A DNA stretch of 64,000 nucleotides, taken from assembly GCF_002699985.1 (NCBI RefSeq), contig NZ_LKBT01000034.1:62001-126000 (forward strand), written 5' to 3'. Origin of the DNA: Pseudomonas sp. ICMP 561 (GTDB lineage Bacteria; Pseudomonadota; Gammaproteobacteria; Pseudomonadales; Pseudomonadaceae). A program made the translations under genes and the position numbers. The notes under the pieces were generated by a model. The model ran no database searches and was not told the origin of the DNA. It worked only from the letters and a program-made list of their open reading frames with translations. Below are positions 16,131 through 24,819 of the stretch, in pieces (position 1 is the stretch's first letter; each line of letters opens with the position of its first letter).

Positions 16131-17546
16131 TCATAAGCCTGCGTGAGCGGCAATGGCGGCAGCGATGGCCAGGGCCAGCTCTTCGGGTTTGCGCTTGATC
16201 GAATAATTGGTCAGTTCAGGGTGGCTTTCAACGAAACTGGTATTGAACTGGCCGCTACGGAATTCAGGGTTACGCAGGATTTCCTGGTAATACGCTGCTG
16301 TGGTTTTAACCCCTTGCAGACGCATGTCATCCAGTGCGCGCAAGCCGCGATCCATCGCCTCTTCCCAAGTGAGCGCCCAGACGATCAACTTCAGGCACAT
16401 GGAGTCGTAATACGGCGGGATGGTATAGCCGGTGTAAATCGCCGTATCGGTGCGTACACCTGGGCCGCCGGGCGCGTAGTAGCGGGTGATCTTGCCGAAG
16501 CTCGGCAGGAAGTTGTTCTTCGGGTCTTCGGCATTGATCCGGAATTGCAGGGCAAAGCCACGGTGAATGATGTCTTCCTGCTTGACCGAGAGCGGCAGCC
16601 CGGAGGCGATCCGAATCTGTTCGCGGACGATGTCGATGCCGGTGATTTCCTCGGTGATGGTGTGCTCCACCTGCACTCGAGTATTCATCTCCATGAAGTA
16701 CACCTCGCCCTCGGCGAGCAGGAACTCCACAGTCCCGGCATTTTCGTAACCCACTGCCTTGGCGGCACGCACCGACAGATCGCCGATGTAGGCGCGCTGC
16801 TCGGGCGTCAGTTGCGGGCTGGGAGCGATCTCGATCAATTTCTGGTTGCGGCGCTGAATCGAGCAATCGCGCTCGAACAGGTGCACGACATTGCCGAAAC
16901 TGTCGCCGAGGATCTGCGCTTCGATGTGCTTGGGATTGACGATGCATTTTTCGAGAAAAACTTCCGCTGAGCCAAATGCTTTGGTCGCTTCGGAAATCAC
17001 TCGCGGGAAGGCTTGCTCCAGCTCTTCGCGGCTGTTGCAACGACGGATACCCCGCCCACCGCCACCCGAGGTGGCTTTGAGCATGACTGGATAACCGATG
17101 CGGTCCCCTTCAAGCAGCGCCTCGGTAATATCGGCCACGTTGCCTTCGGTACCGGGCGTAACGGGTACGCCAGCCTTGATCATGCTGCGGCGTGCTTCGG
17201 TCTTGTCACCCATGCGACGGATGACTTCCGCGGACGGACCAATGAACTTGATCCCACGTTCAGCGCAGATCTCAGCCAGTTCGGCATTTTCCGAGAGAAA
17301 ACCATAACCGGGATGCAGCGCATCGCAGCCGGTTTCAACTGCCAGGTTAACCAGCTTGCGCGGGTTCAAATAGCCTGCCAGCGGCTCGGCACCAATGCTG
17401 TGGGCTTCGTCCGCACGCTTCACATGCAACGCATGACGGTCGGCGTCGGAAAAGATTGCCACCGAGCGAATGCCCATCTCGGCGCAAGCGCGCACGATCC
17501 GGACAGCGATCTCTCCACGGTTGGCGATCAGGATTTTTGTTATCAC
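16131..17546 (-). CDS. pycA: Pyruvate carboxylase subunit A (biotin carboxylase)
   Basis: 471 aa from the GTG at 17546, chosen because GAGGAG lies six bases upstream and the protein then starts VITKILIANRGEIAVR as family members do; an upstream ATG at 17588 would add 14 unlike residues. ATP-grasp features: KATSGGGGRGIRRC near 155-170, EKCIVNPKHIEAQILGD near 200, and MEMNTRVQVEHTITEEITG near 285. It carboxylates the biotin on PycB using ATP and bicarbonate. Upstream member of the pycAB operon; divergent from a LysR gene that is its probable regulator. Confidence 0.94.
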   Translation of the reverse strand: MITKILIANRGEIAVRIVRACAEMGIRSVAIFSDADRHALHVKRADEAHSIGAEPLAGYLNPRKLVNLAVETGCDALHPGYGFLSENAELAEICAERGIKFIGPSAEVIRRMGDKTEARRSMIKAGVPVTPGTEGNVADITEALLEGDRIGYPVMLKATSGGGGRGIRRCNSREELEQAFPRVISEATKAFGSAEVFLEKCIVNPKHIEAQILGDSFGNVVHLFERDCSIQRRNQKLIEIAPSPQLTPEQRAYIGDLSVRAAKAVGYENAGTVEFLLAEGEVYFMEMNTRVQVEHTITEEITGIDIVREQIRIASGLPLSVKQEDIIHRGFALQFRINAEDPKNNFLPSFGKITRYYAPGGPGVRTDTAIYTGYTIPPYYDSMCLKLIVWALTWEEAMDRGLRALDDMRLQGVKTTAAYYQEILRNPEFRSGQFNTSFVESHPELTNYSIKRKPEELALAIAAAIAAHAGL

Positions 17547-17660
17547 GAGTATCTCCTCGACCGTTGAACCGGTTTTGTAACGGGGCATGTGGTTGATTGC
17601 CGCAGGGACACCCTATGCCCGATCAGGGATTAACAAAAATGAGTAAAAATTGGGTTGTGT

Positions 17661-17676
17661 ATAAGTAAAGACTTAT
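17661..17676. promoter_or_regulatory. ATAAGT-N4-ACTTAT palindrome, candidate LysR site
   Basis: Perfect 6-bp inverted arms in the 166-bp gap between pycA and the divergent LysR gene, 37 bp before the LysR start. Dyads of this kind in such a position commonly bind the LysR protein itself. The spacing is one base longer than the classic T-N11-A box. Confidence 0.4.
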
Positions 17677-17712
17677 AGTCGACGCTTCAGCGAATGAACG
17701 GAGTCGTTAAAA

Positions 17713-18663
17713 ATGCGTAAGTCATTGATGCGTATGACATTGCGTCAGCTACGGATTTTCAACGAAGTGTGTGACCTGCACTCATACAGCAGAGCAGCGG
17801 AGGAAATGTCGCTCACTCAACCGGCTGTCAGCCTGCAGATTCGCCAGCTGGAAGAGCTCGTAGGCCAGCCGCTGTTTGAATACGTCGGTAAAAAGCTTTA
17901 TCTGACCGAGGCCGCTGAAGCGCTGCAATCGGCCAGTCGCGATATTTTCGGGCGCCTGGAAAGCCTGGATATGCAGTTCACCGATATGCAGGGCTCGCTA
18001 CAAGGACAATTGAAGCTGGCCGTCGAATCGAGCTGCAAATACTTCATTCCGCACTTGTTTGCGGCCTTCAAGCGTAAATACCCGGAGGTGGTCCTCAACC
18101 TGACAGTGGCCAACCGCGCTCAAGTGATCAGAAGGCTGTCGGATAACCGCGATGATCTGGTCGTGATGTCCATGGTGCCGCAAGACATGGGCCTGGAATT
18201 CCTGCCGTTTCTCAATAATCCGATTGTAGCCGTCGCTCCGCCGGACCATCCGTTATGCGACGGACGTACGTTAGCGCTCAAGGATCTGGAGCCCTATACC
18301 TTGCTGATTCGGGAAAATGGTTCGGGGACCCGCAAGGCCTGCGAGGAGTATTTCAAGGACAAGCGTGTGCACTTCGCCACGACCGTAGAGATGTCGGCTC
18401 ACGAAGCGCAGCGTGAAAGCGTGCTGGCGGGGCTGGGCATCGCGATGCTGACCCGACACGCGGTGAGTCTGGAACTCGCCACCGGCATGCTTAAAGAATT
18501 ACCGGTGGCAGAGTTGCCGCTTTATCGCAGTTGGTGCGTGGTACAGGCCAGGGATCGACGCCTGTCGCCCGTGGCACATGCCTTCCTGGCATTCATCCGC
18601 ACCGAACGTGCGCAGATCAGCCAGCTGATGGAGCGTTTCGACGGGCGCCTTCCAAAGGTTTAG
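17713..18663 (+). CDS. LysR-family regulator next to pycAB (PycR-like)
   Basis: 316 aa. HTH at residues 7-66 (MTLRQLRIFNEVCDLHSYSR, MSLTQPAVSLQIRQLEELVG, PLFEYVGK), then a CysB-type effector domain (LKLAVESSCKYFIPHLFAAF near 98). The same gene order, divergent from pycA with an RpiR gene and uvrD further on, is what I recall of PA5437 (PycR) in P. aeruginosa, which was linked to pyruvate carboxylase control. An ATG at 17731 is a possible shorter start; GGAG precedes 17713. Confidence 0.9.
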   Translation: MRKSLMRMTLRQLRIFNEVCDLHSYSRAAEEMSLTQPAVSLQIRQLEELVGQPLFEYVGKKLYLTEAAEALQSASRDIFGRLESLDMQFTDMQGSLQGQLKLAVESSCKYFIPHLFAAFKRKYPEVVLNLTVANRAQVIRRLSDNRDDLVVMSMVPQDMGLEFLPFLNNPIVAVAPPDHPLCDGRTLALKDLEPYTLLIRENGSGTRKACEEYFKDKRVHFATTVEMSAHEAQRESVLAGLGIAMLTRHAVSLELATGMLKELPVAELPLYRSWCVVQARDRRLSPVAHAFLAFIRTERAQISQLMERFDGRLPKV

Positions 18664-18841
18664 CCGCCTGCCAGAAGCGCTCTGAAACGCTGTCTTCAAA
18701 GTCGCACAGCTCTTGATTGAGCCGACGCGCTTCGGAATAGCTTTCTATTGCCCGACGAAATCCCATACGTCGTTGATCTTCCTGCTGACGGCGGGTTTTG
18801 ACGGTGCTGCTCTGTTGCGAGTCATCGTAGTGCCGAGGCAT
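18617..18841 (-). CDS. Small basic hydrophilic protein, unknown
   Basis: 74 aa, highly charged (KTRRQQEDQRRMGFRRAIESYSEARRL), with no signal peptide and predicted helical or coiled-coil in the middle. GGGAG lies eight bases before the ATG. Its 3' end overlaps the convergent LysR gene by 47 bp. It looks like a short pseudomonad-specific protein of the kind annotated as PA3496-like, a resemblance I cannot verify. Coding seems real because the reading frame shows typical pseudomonad residues and an upstream ribosome site. Confidence 0.55.
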   Translation of the reverse strand: MPRHYDDSQQSSTVKTRRQQEDQRRMGFRRAIESYSEARRLNQELCDFEDSVSERFWQAAKPLEGARRNAPSAG

Positions 18842-19049
18842 ATCCTGTCTCCCAGTGCGTTGCGGGAGTACAGAATGCTGGGAGGGCGTGACGATCTGAC
18901 GGCGAATACGTGACAGGTTGGTTAAGGAATGGGAGACGCACCGGAAACATCACGTATCAGCCAATATATTTATGTAGTGCAGTTCAAGGACTCGCCCTTG
19001 AGATAGTAGCCATGCAGGACGCAACTAACTATTAGCAAGGAGCTAAACA

Positions 19050-19367
19050 ATGAGCATTCAACACAAAGACTGGTATGCCCGCATCAACAAGATGCCGGGT
19101 TTGGCAGGCCCTACATTGCTGGTGTCCGGCACTGTTACTGTTCCAAACAGCAACACAGTGCCGACTCTGGTGGTAGCCGACGTCCAGGATAAATCCCTGG
19201 GTCTAAGGCTGAACCTGCAATTTGAAGCCAAAGGCACCGGCCTGACCGTAGTGACCGAAAAGGCCGTTGCGTTCTCGCAGGCAAGCACTTACGACGTACC
19301 GGAAATAGCCATTTACCACGATGGTAAAGAGCTGATCCGTATCAACGATGTTGAGATCATCAACTGA
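19050..19367 (+). CDS. Small orphan protein, beta-rich, unknown
   Basis: 105 aa behind a strong AAGGAG ribosome site. No signal peptide, no cysteine and no recognised motif. Alternating hydrophobic residues (LLVSGTVTVPNSNTVPTLVVADV, LTVVTEKAVAF, EIAIYHDGKELIRINDVEII) point to an all-beta fold. It forms its own transcription unit with an intrinsic terminator after the stop, so it is probably well expressed. Confidence 0.65.
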   Translation: MSIQHKDWYARINKMPGLAGPTLLVSGTVTVPNSNTVPTLVVADVQDKSLGLRLNLQFEAKGTGLTVVTEKAVAFSQASTYDVPEIAIYHDGKELIRINDVEIIN

Positions 19368-19388
19368 GTTAAAAGCCCGAGATTTTTC

Positions 19389-19434
19389 GGCGACGCTCAC
19401 CAGTCTCCAAAAGGTCACTGGTGAGCGTCTTGTA
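19389..19434. terminator. Long-stem hairpin after the 105-aa gene
   Basis: GACGCTCACCAGT and ACTGGTGAGCGTC form a 13-bp perfect stem, followed by TTGTAATC. It lies between the stops of the convergent 105-aa and RpiR genes and can serve both. Confidence 0.75.
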
Positions 19435-19445
19435 ATCGATGATTA

Positions 19446-20312
19446 TCAATCCTCGTGGGATTTAATCGACTTGGGCGAGAGGCGAAGACTGCGCAAGCTG
19501 CGCTTTACGCTCTTCAGATGATTGACGAGGCTAGGTCCACGCGCCATGGCCACGCCCATTGCCAGCACATCGATAACAACAAGATGCGCGATACGTGAGG
19601 TTAGCGGGGTATAGATTTCAGTGTCTTCATGCACATCAATCGCCAGATTGACTGACGACAGCTCAGCCAAAGGTGTCTGACTTGGGCACAAAGTGATCAA
19701 CGTCGCACCTGTCTCACGAACCAGATTCGCCGTAATCAGCAGATCCTTGGAGCGCCCGGACTGGGAAATGCAAACAGCGACATCTGATGGGACCAGTGTA
19801 ACCGCCGACATGGCCTGCATATGCGGATCCGAATAAGCCGCCGCGCTGAGCAACAGCCGGAAGAACTTGTGCTGAGCGTCAGCCGCTACCGCACCCGACG
19901 CACCAAACCCGTAAAACTCGACCCGCTTGGCTGCCGCCATGGCAGTCACAGCCAGCTGCAACGCATGGGGATCAAGGTTTTCGCGAACTTCCATCAAGGT
20001 ATGCAGCGTGGTATCGAAAATCTTCAGGCTGTAGTCAGCGACCGAGTCATCTTCGTGGATCGCGAACTGGCCGAAGCTCGCCCCGGCAGCCAGACTCTGC
20101 GCCAGCTTGAGCTTCAGGTCCTGAAAGCCGGTACAACCAATGGCACGGCAGAAGCGCACGATGGTGGGCTCGCTGATACCGACGCTGTGCGCCAGATCGG
20201 CCATGGAACTGTGCATCACAGCCGCAGGGTCAAGCAGCACGTGGTCGGCGACTTTCAGCTCCGACTTGCGTAACAGATGGCGTGACTGGGCGATGTGTTG
20301 CAGCAGATTCAA
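19446..20312 (-). CDS. RpiR-family regulator, HexR-like paralogue
   Basis: 288 aa from the TTG at 20312, which gives the length of HexR and starts LNLLQHIAQSRHLLRKSELK. The frame is open further upstream, but that part contains an operator-like palindrome and is unlikely to be coding. HTH_6 at residues 1-80 (MADLAHSVGISEPTIVRFCR), SIS sugar-phosphate domain at 125-260 (VEFYGFGASGAVA, VAVCISQSGRSKDLL, TPLTSRIAHLVVIDVLA). It probably senses a phosphorylated sugar of the Entner-Doudoroff route. It is not the zwf-linked HexR: no zwf, pgl or edd here. The position matches what I recall as PA5438. Confidence 0.85.
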   Translation of the reverse strand: MNLLQHIAQSRHLLRKSELKVADHVLLDPAAVMHSSMADLAHSVGISEPTIVRFCRAIGCTGFQDLKLKLAQSLAAGASFGQFAIHEDDSVADYSLKIFDTTLHTLMEVRENLDPHALQLAVTAMAAAKRVEFYGFGASGAVAADAQHKFFRLLLSAAAYSDPHMQAMSAVTLVPSDVAVCISQSGRSKDLLITANLVRETGATLITLCPSQTPLAELSSVNLAIDVHEDTEIYTPLTSRIAHLVVIDVLAMGVAMARGPSLVNHLKSVKRSLRSLRLSPKSIKSHED

Positions 20313-20357
20313 AGGGGCAGACTCGGCAAAGGTGCATGGGACGGGATGTAGCTTTTT

Positions 20358-20372
20358 TGTAGTTATACTACA
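20358..20372. promoter_or_regulatory. TGTAGT-TAT-ACTACA palindrome upstream of the RpiR gene
   Basis: 15-bp palindrome with perfect 6-bp arms, 46 bp before the RpiR start. HexR-type regulators bind TGTAAT/TGTAGT-like dyads, so this is a credible autoregulatory site. Confidence 0.55.
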
Positions 20373-20563
20373 TGACCTGCGGGACGCCCAGTTAAACGCT
20401 CCTTTGATCATGAATCGCAGTTCGCCCGCCGCCCGTAGCCTACCTTGATGCCTATCCCCCTCACGTCCCGACAACCGCTCGCCACCCGTCGCCAGGTGCT
20501 GCTTTTGTCGATTCGCGCAAAGCATGGTTTGCCCGGTTTCGCTCGGCACCCTAGAATGCGTCG

Positions 20564-22747
20564 ATGCGCGATGATCTCTCCCTTCTGCTTAATTCCCTCA
20601 ACGATGCCCAACGTCAGGCCGTAGCTGCCTCCGTGGGTCGTCAGTTGGTCCTGGCCGGCGCTGGTTCCGGCAAAACCCGTGTGCTGGTGCATCGCATCGC
20701 CTGGTTGATCCAGGTCGAGCAAGCCTCGCCACATTCGGTCCTGTCGGTGACGTTCACCAACAAGGCGGCAGCAGAAATGCGCCACCGGATCGAACAACTG
20801 ATGGGCATCAACCCGGCAGGCATGTGGGTGGGCACGTTCCACGGCCTTGCGCACCGCTTGTTGCGGGCACACTGGCAGGAAGCCAATCTGGCGCAGACCT
20901 TCCAGATCCTGGACAGCGACGACCAGCAACGCCTGGTCAAGCGTGTCATGCGCGAGCTGGGGCTTGATGAACAACGCTGGCCCGTCAAACAAGCCACGTG
21001 GTTTATCAATGGTCAAAAAGACGAAGGCCTGCGCCCGAAGCATATTCAGGCCAGCGGCGATCTGTTTCTGACTACCATGAAGTCGGTCTATGAAGCCTAT
21101 GAGGTCGCCTGCCAGCGTGCCGGCGTGATCGATTTCTCCGAGCTGCTGCTGCGTGCACTCGACCTGTGGCGCGACAATCCCGGCCTGCTTGCTCACTATC
21201 AGCGCCGCTTCCGCCATGTGCTGGTGGACGAATTCCAGGACACCAACGCCGTGCAGTACGCATGGTTGCGCTTGCTGGCGCAGGGTGGCGACAGCCTGAT
21301 GGTGGTCGGCGATGACGACCAGTCGATTTACGGCTGGCGCGGCGCGAAGATCGAGAACATCCACCAGTATTCGTCGGACTTCCCAGATACCGAAGTCATT
21401 CGTCTTGAGCAGAACTATCGCTCGACCGCCAGTATTCTCAAAGCGGCCAACGGCCTGATCATCAATAACAGCGGCCGCATGGGCAAAGAGCTGTGGACTG
21501 ATGTCGGTGATGGCGAGCTGATCAATCTGTACGCGGCATTCAACGAACACGACGAAGCCCGCTACGTGGTTGAAACCATTGAAAGCGCACTCAAGACCGG
21601 TCTTGCCCGTAGCGAAATCGCCATTCTGTATCGCTCCAACGCCCAATCCCGGGTGCTTGAAGAAGCGTTGCTGCGCGAGCGAATTCCGTACCGCATTTAT
21701 GGCGGCCAGCGCTTCTTCGAACGCGCCGAAATCAAGAACGCCATGGCTTATCTGCGCTTGCTGGAAGGCCGTGGCAACGATGCGGCACTGGAGCGGATCA
21801 TCAACGTGCCGGCCCGTGGCATCGGTGAAAAAACCGTCGAATCGATTCGTCAGCATGCTCGCCATGCCGATGTCTCGATGTGGGAAGCCACTCGCCAACT
21901 GATCGCCAATAAAGGCCTGACCGGTCGTGCCGCTGGCGCGCTGGGCGGTTTCGTCGAGCTGATCGAAAACCTTGCCGCCAAGGTCATGGAGATGCCGCTG
22001 CATTTGATGACGCAAACCGTCATCGAGCAGTCCGGACTGATCAACTACCACAAGGAAGAGAAAGGCGAAAAAGGCCAGGCTCGGGTAGAAAACCTTGAGG
22101 AATTGGTCAGTGCCGCGCGCAACTTCGAAAACAACGAAGAAGACGCCGAGCTGACCCCGTTGGCGGCATTCCTCGGCCATGCTTCTCTGGAAGCCGGGGA
22201 TACCCAGGCCGAAGAGCATGAAGACAGCATTCAATTGATGACCTTGCACAGTGCCAAGGGCCTGGAATTCCCTTACGTGTTCCTGGTGGGCATGGAAGAA
22301 GGCCTGTTCCCTCACAAGATGAGCCTGGAAGAGCCGGGCCGTCTTGAAGAGGAACGGCGTCTGGCCTACGTCGGCATTACCCGCGCCATGCAACAGCTGG
22401 TGATGACCTACGCAGAAACCCGTCGCCTGTACGGCAGCGAGACCTACAACAAGGTGTCGCGCTTCGTACGTGAAATTCCGCCGCTGCTGATTCAGGAAGT
22501 GCGCCTGTCCAATAGTGTCACCCGACCTTTCGGCGGCACGCAGAAGGTCAGCAACAGCAGCCTGTTCAATGGCACCGGTATTCCGGAGACAGCCTTCAGC
22601 CTTGGGCAGCGTGTGCAGCATGCGGTGTTTGGCGAAGGCGTGATCCTGAACTTCGAAGGCGCGGGCGCTCAGGCGCGGGTCCAGGTCAACTTCGCCGAAG
22701 GCAGCAAGTGGCTGATGATGGGCTATGCGAAGCTGGAAGCGATTTAG
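20564..22747 (+). CDS. uvrD: DNA helicase II
   Basis: 727 aa, full UvrD length. Superfamily-1 motifs in order: AGAGSGKTRVL near 30 (Walker A), TFTNKAAAEMR near 62, DEFQDTNAVQY near 222 (Walker B), GDDDQSIYGWRGA near 248, LEQNYRST near 284, MTLHSAKGLEF near 560, RLAYVGITRA near 603. A 3'-to-5' helicase for nucleotide excision and mismatch repair. The C-terminal region ends with the UvrD-type Tudor-like segment (GQRVQHAVFGEGVILNFEG). Monocistronic; two REP doublets follow. Confidence 0.96.
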   Translation: MRDDLSLLLNSLNDAQRQAVAASVGRQLVLAGAGSGKTRVLVHRIAWLIQVEQASPHSVLSVTFTNKAAAEMRHRIEQLMGINPAGMWVGTFHGLAHRLLRAHWQEANLAQTFQILDSDDQQRLVKRVMRELGLDEQRWPVKQATWFINGQKDEGLRPKHIQASGDLFLTTMKSVYEAYEVACQRAGVIDFSELLLRALDLWRDNPGLLAHYQRRFRHVLVDEFQDTNAVQYAWLRLLAQGGDSLMVVGDDDQSIYGWRGAKIENIHQYSSDFPDTEVIRLEQNYRSTASILKAANGLIINNSGRMGKELWTDVGDGELINLYAAFNEHDEARYVVETIESALKTGLARSEIAILYRSNAQSRVLEEALLRERIPYRIYGGQRFFERAEIKNAMAYLRLLEGRGNDAALERIINVPARGIGEKTVESIRQHARHADVSMWEATRQLIANKGLTGRAAGALGGFVELIENLAAKVMEMPLHLMTQTVIEQSGLINYHKEEKGEKGQARVENLEELVSAARNFENNEEDAELTPLAAFLGHASLEAGDTQAEEHEDSIQLMTLHSAKGLEFPYVFLVGMEEGLFPHKMSLEEPGRLEEERRLAYVGITRAMQQLVMTYAETRRLYGSETYNKVSRFVREIPPLLIQEVRLSNSVTRPFGGTQKVSNSSLFNGTGIPETAFSLGQRVQHAVFGEGVILNFEGAGAQARVQVNFAEGSKWLMMGYAKLEAI

Positions 22748-22838
22748 ACTGCTGACTCATTGTCTGAATGGAAATACTTCCTGTGGGAGCTGCCCCGGCG
22801 TCCCTGACACCACGCTGTCGCGCAGCAAACACGGGACC

Positions 22839-22927
22839 TGTAGGAGTGAGCTTGCTCGCGATTCGATCTGTTGGTCGATGAATATATTGCCTGTGCTGAG
22901 GCTATCGCGAGCAAGCTCACTCCTACA
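22839..22927. repeat. REP doublet (TGTAGGAGTGAGCTTGCTCG type)
   Basis: Left arm TGTAGGAGTGAGCTTGCTCG, right arm CGAGCAAGCTCACTCCTACA. Same type as 32351-32437. Part of the 529-bp gap 22748-23276, which holds this, the AT-rich element and a second REP and no gene that I can support. Confidence 0.92.
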
Positions 22928-22933
22928 GAAAAT

Positions 22934-22974
22934 GCATTCCAGATCAGGTAGTTATTTTCTTGTTTGATAGGAGC
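22934..22974 (+). repeat. AT-rich REP-associated 40-bp element, copy 2
   Basis: GCATTCCAGATCAGGTAGTT at the start, TTTGATAGGAGC at the end, squeezed between two REP doublets. Related to 7745-7784, 36874-36912 and 48749-48786. Confidence 0.6.
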
Positions 22975-23053
22975 TGGGCTTGCCCGCGATAAGGTCAACG
23001 CGGTTTCATGTGAGTCGTATCGAGCCTTATCGCGGGCAAGCCCAGCTCCCACA
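22967..23053. repeat. REP doublet (GAGCTGGGCTTGCCCGCGAT type)
   Basis: Left arm GGAGCTGGGCTTGCCCGCGA and right arm TCGCGGGCAAGCCCAGCTCC. Second of two REP doublets in the uvrD downstream region. Confidence 0.9.
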
Positions 23054-23276
23054 GACAGCAGTAATGCAGCGGCAGATTGAATCCGCCCCCGGTCACCTCC
23101 ATATAGATGACACTGTCCGGCGATCCGTCCTACAGAACTTTCAGCGAAGCCCTACGGACCAATCTACATAGGGTCTTCGGCAATCACGCAAAAGCCGGAA
23201 ACACTTGGCCGCTAGCCAGACACATATGCCCTATGCAATATGGCGCGCGTGCAATCCACAAAACGGGAATACCCTT

Positions 23277-24128
23277 ATGCAACGTTTTCTAAGCATCGCT
23301 ATGGCGTTGTGCATCGGGCTCACCATGAGCTTCGAAGCCAACGCTGCGCGTTTCGGTGGTGGCAAGAGCATGGGCTCGGCGCCAAGTCACCAGTCGCGCC
23401 AAGCCACTCCGACCACTCCAGCCGCAGCACCAACCGCTGCTGGTCGTCCTGCTGCTAGCGGTGCTTCCCGCTGGCTCGGCCCATTGGCCGGTATCGCTGC
23501 CGGCGGCCTGCTTGCTTCCATGTTCATGGGCGACGGCTTCCAAGGGATGCAGATCTTCGACATCCTGATCATGGCGGTCATTGCCTTCCTGATCTTCCGC
23601 TTCATCGCGGCCCGTCGTCGTAAGCAACAAGGCGAGCAAATGGCTACCGCCGCTGGCCCTATGACTTATCAGCGTGAAAACGCTCAACAGCCTGCCCAGA
23701 ATTCCATCTTTGGTGGTTCGGGTGCAGCATCGGCAGCCGCTCCGGTGATCAACGCTCCGGCCTGGTTCAACGAAACCCGCTTCCTTGAAGCTGCTCGTAG
23801 CCACTTCCAGTCGCTGCAACAGCACTGGGACGCGAACGAAATGGACAAGATCGAAGAGTTCGTGACCCCACAGATGTTGCAGTTCCTGAAGAAAGAACGT
23901 GCGGATCTGGGCGACGCCTTCCAGTCGACCTATATCGACAATCTGAACGTGCAACTGGACGGCCTGGATGATCGTGCAGACAAGACCATCGCCACGCTGA
24001 CATTCAGCGGTGTGTCCAAGTCTTCGCGCTTCGATCAGGGTGAAGTGTTCAGCGAAAGCTGGAACATGGAACGCCCACAAGGCGATAATCAGCCTTGGCT
24101 GGTTGCAGGTATTCGCCAGAACGGTTGA
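23277..24128 (+). CDS. Tim44-domain secreted or membrane-anchored protein
   Basis: 283 aa from the ATG at 23277. Signal peptide of about 24 residues (MQRFLSIAMALCIGLTMSFE...ANA), a Gly/Ser/Ala/Pro-rich linker, two hydrophobic segments near 63-105 (LAGIAAGGLLASMFMG, IFDILIMAVIAFLIFRFIAA) and a C-terminal Tim44-like domain from about 160 (ETRFLEAARSHFQSLQQHWD, ATLTFSGVSK). Bacterial Tim44-like proteins are membrane-attached and of unclear function. Followed by a strong terminator, so it is a single-gene unit. Confidence 0.85.
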   Translation: MQRFLSIAMALCIGLTMSFEANAARFGGGKSMGSAPSHQSRQATPTTPAAAPTAAGRPAASGASRWLGPLAGIAAGGLLASMFMGDGFQGMQIFDILIMAVIAFLIFRFIAARRRKQQGEQMATAAGPMTYQRENAQQPAQNSIFGGSGAASAAAPVINAPAWFNETRFLEAARSHFQSLQQHWDANEMDKIEEFVTPQMLQFLKKERADLGDAFQSTYIDNLNVQLDGLDDRADKTIATLTFSGVSKSSRFDQGEVFSESWNMERPQGDNQPWLVAGIRQNG

Positions 24129-24155
24129 TCCAGACCGCTTCACGCGTAAGCAGAG

Positions 24156-24184
24156 ACCCCGGACTTGTCCGGGGTTTTTGTTTT
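24156..24184 (+). terminator. Intrinsic terminator of the Tim44-domain gene
   Basis: ACCCCGGA/TCCGGGGT stem with a CTTG loop followed by TTTTTGTTTT, 27 bp after the stop codon. Confidence 0.9.
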
Positions 24185-24261
24185 ATCCGTTGGGATAGTT
24201 ATTTTGAGAAACGCTTTAAGCTACTGTATAAACCGCGCCATCAAGTCAGAGGAGCCAGGCC

Positions 24262-24669
24262 GTGGAAGAAGTCATTGAACAATTACGCGAAGCGAATGAA
24301 CCTGTTCCGGTTCCGCTGGAATTGCCCGACGAGGATCAACTCGTTGAGGTCGAAGAACAGCTGTTCATCAACATCCCCTTCGTCTTCAAGGAATTTCTCC
24401 TGACCGTGAGCGACGTGGTGTACGGCAGCCTGGAGCCGGTGACCGTTACCGACCCCGGATCGCACACTTACCTGCCAGAAGTCGCCGCCTCAGCCTGGGA
24501 CATCGGCGTGCCGCGCGAGCTGATCCCGATCTGCCAGGACGGTGAAGACTACTACTGCGTCGAAGAAGACGGCACCGTAGTGTTGTGGTCTGGCGAAGAA
24601 GAGCTGGTCACCGAAGAAAGCTGGGAATCGGTATGGCACTGGGCGCGGGACGTCTGGCTGGAAAGCTGA
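24262..24669 (+). CDS. SMI1/KNR4 (SUKH) family protein
   Basis: 135 aa, GTG start with AGAGGAG upstream. Very acidic. SUKH-type features: LPDEDQLVEVEEQLFINIPFV near 20-40, EFLLTVSDVVYGSLEP near 42, then a beta-rich part with DGEDYYCVEEDGTVVLWSGE. SUKH proteins often act as immunity proteins for contact-dependent toxins, but solitary housekeeping versions are widespread in pseudomonads, and no toxin gene is adjacent here. Function is therefore open. Confidence 0.75.
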   Translation: MEEVIEQLREANEPVPVPLELPDEDQLVEVEEQLFINIPFVFKEFLLTVSDVVYGSLEPVTVTDPGSHTYLPEVAASAWDIGVPRELIPICQDGEDYYCVEEDGTVVLWSGEEELVTEESWESVWHWARDVWLES

Positions 24670-24702
24670 GTTGCTGACAGCGCACTGCCATACGGCGAAC
24701 CC

Positions 24703-24792
24703 GTAGGACCGGCTTCAGCCGGGAGGGCAATATTTCTGACGCGGCAGATATGGCGATTGAAGAGACGTCCTCCCGGCTAAAGCCGGTCCTAC
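24703..24792. repeat. REP doublet (GTAGGACCGGCTTCAGCCGG type)
   Basis: Left arm at 24703, right arm CCGGCTAAAGCCGGTCCTAC ending 24792, between the convergent SUKH and antiporter genes. Confidence 0.92.
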
Positions 24793-24819
24793 GTAAGCAA
24801 ACGCCAAGCAGGACCGGGC

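Noticed and set aside
14222..17546. Oxaloacetate decarboxylase (oadA) label
   Set aside because: The beta and gamma membrane subunits are missing and the biotin carboxylase subunit is directly upstream, which fits two-subunit pyruvate carboxylase.
19446..20312. Naming the RpiR regulator hexR
   Set aside because: It has the same fold and length, but the zwf/pgl/edd neighbourhood that defines hexR is absent and the protein differs at many positions from the HexR sequence I recall.
20408..22621. 737-aa open frame on the strand opposite uvrD
   Set aside because: It mirrors the uvrD coding region; translation has no domain and is His/Gln/Leu-rich, as antisense frames of high-GC genes usually are. 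uvrD on the plus strand has all helicase motifs.
24262..24669. SUKH gene as immunity protein of a nearby toxin system
   Set aside because: No polymorphic toxin, Rhs or secretion gene is close; the gene stands between core genes.
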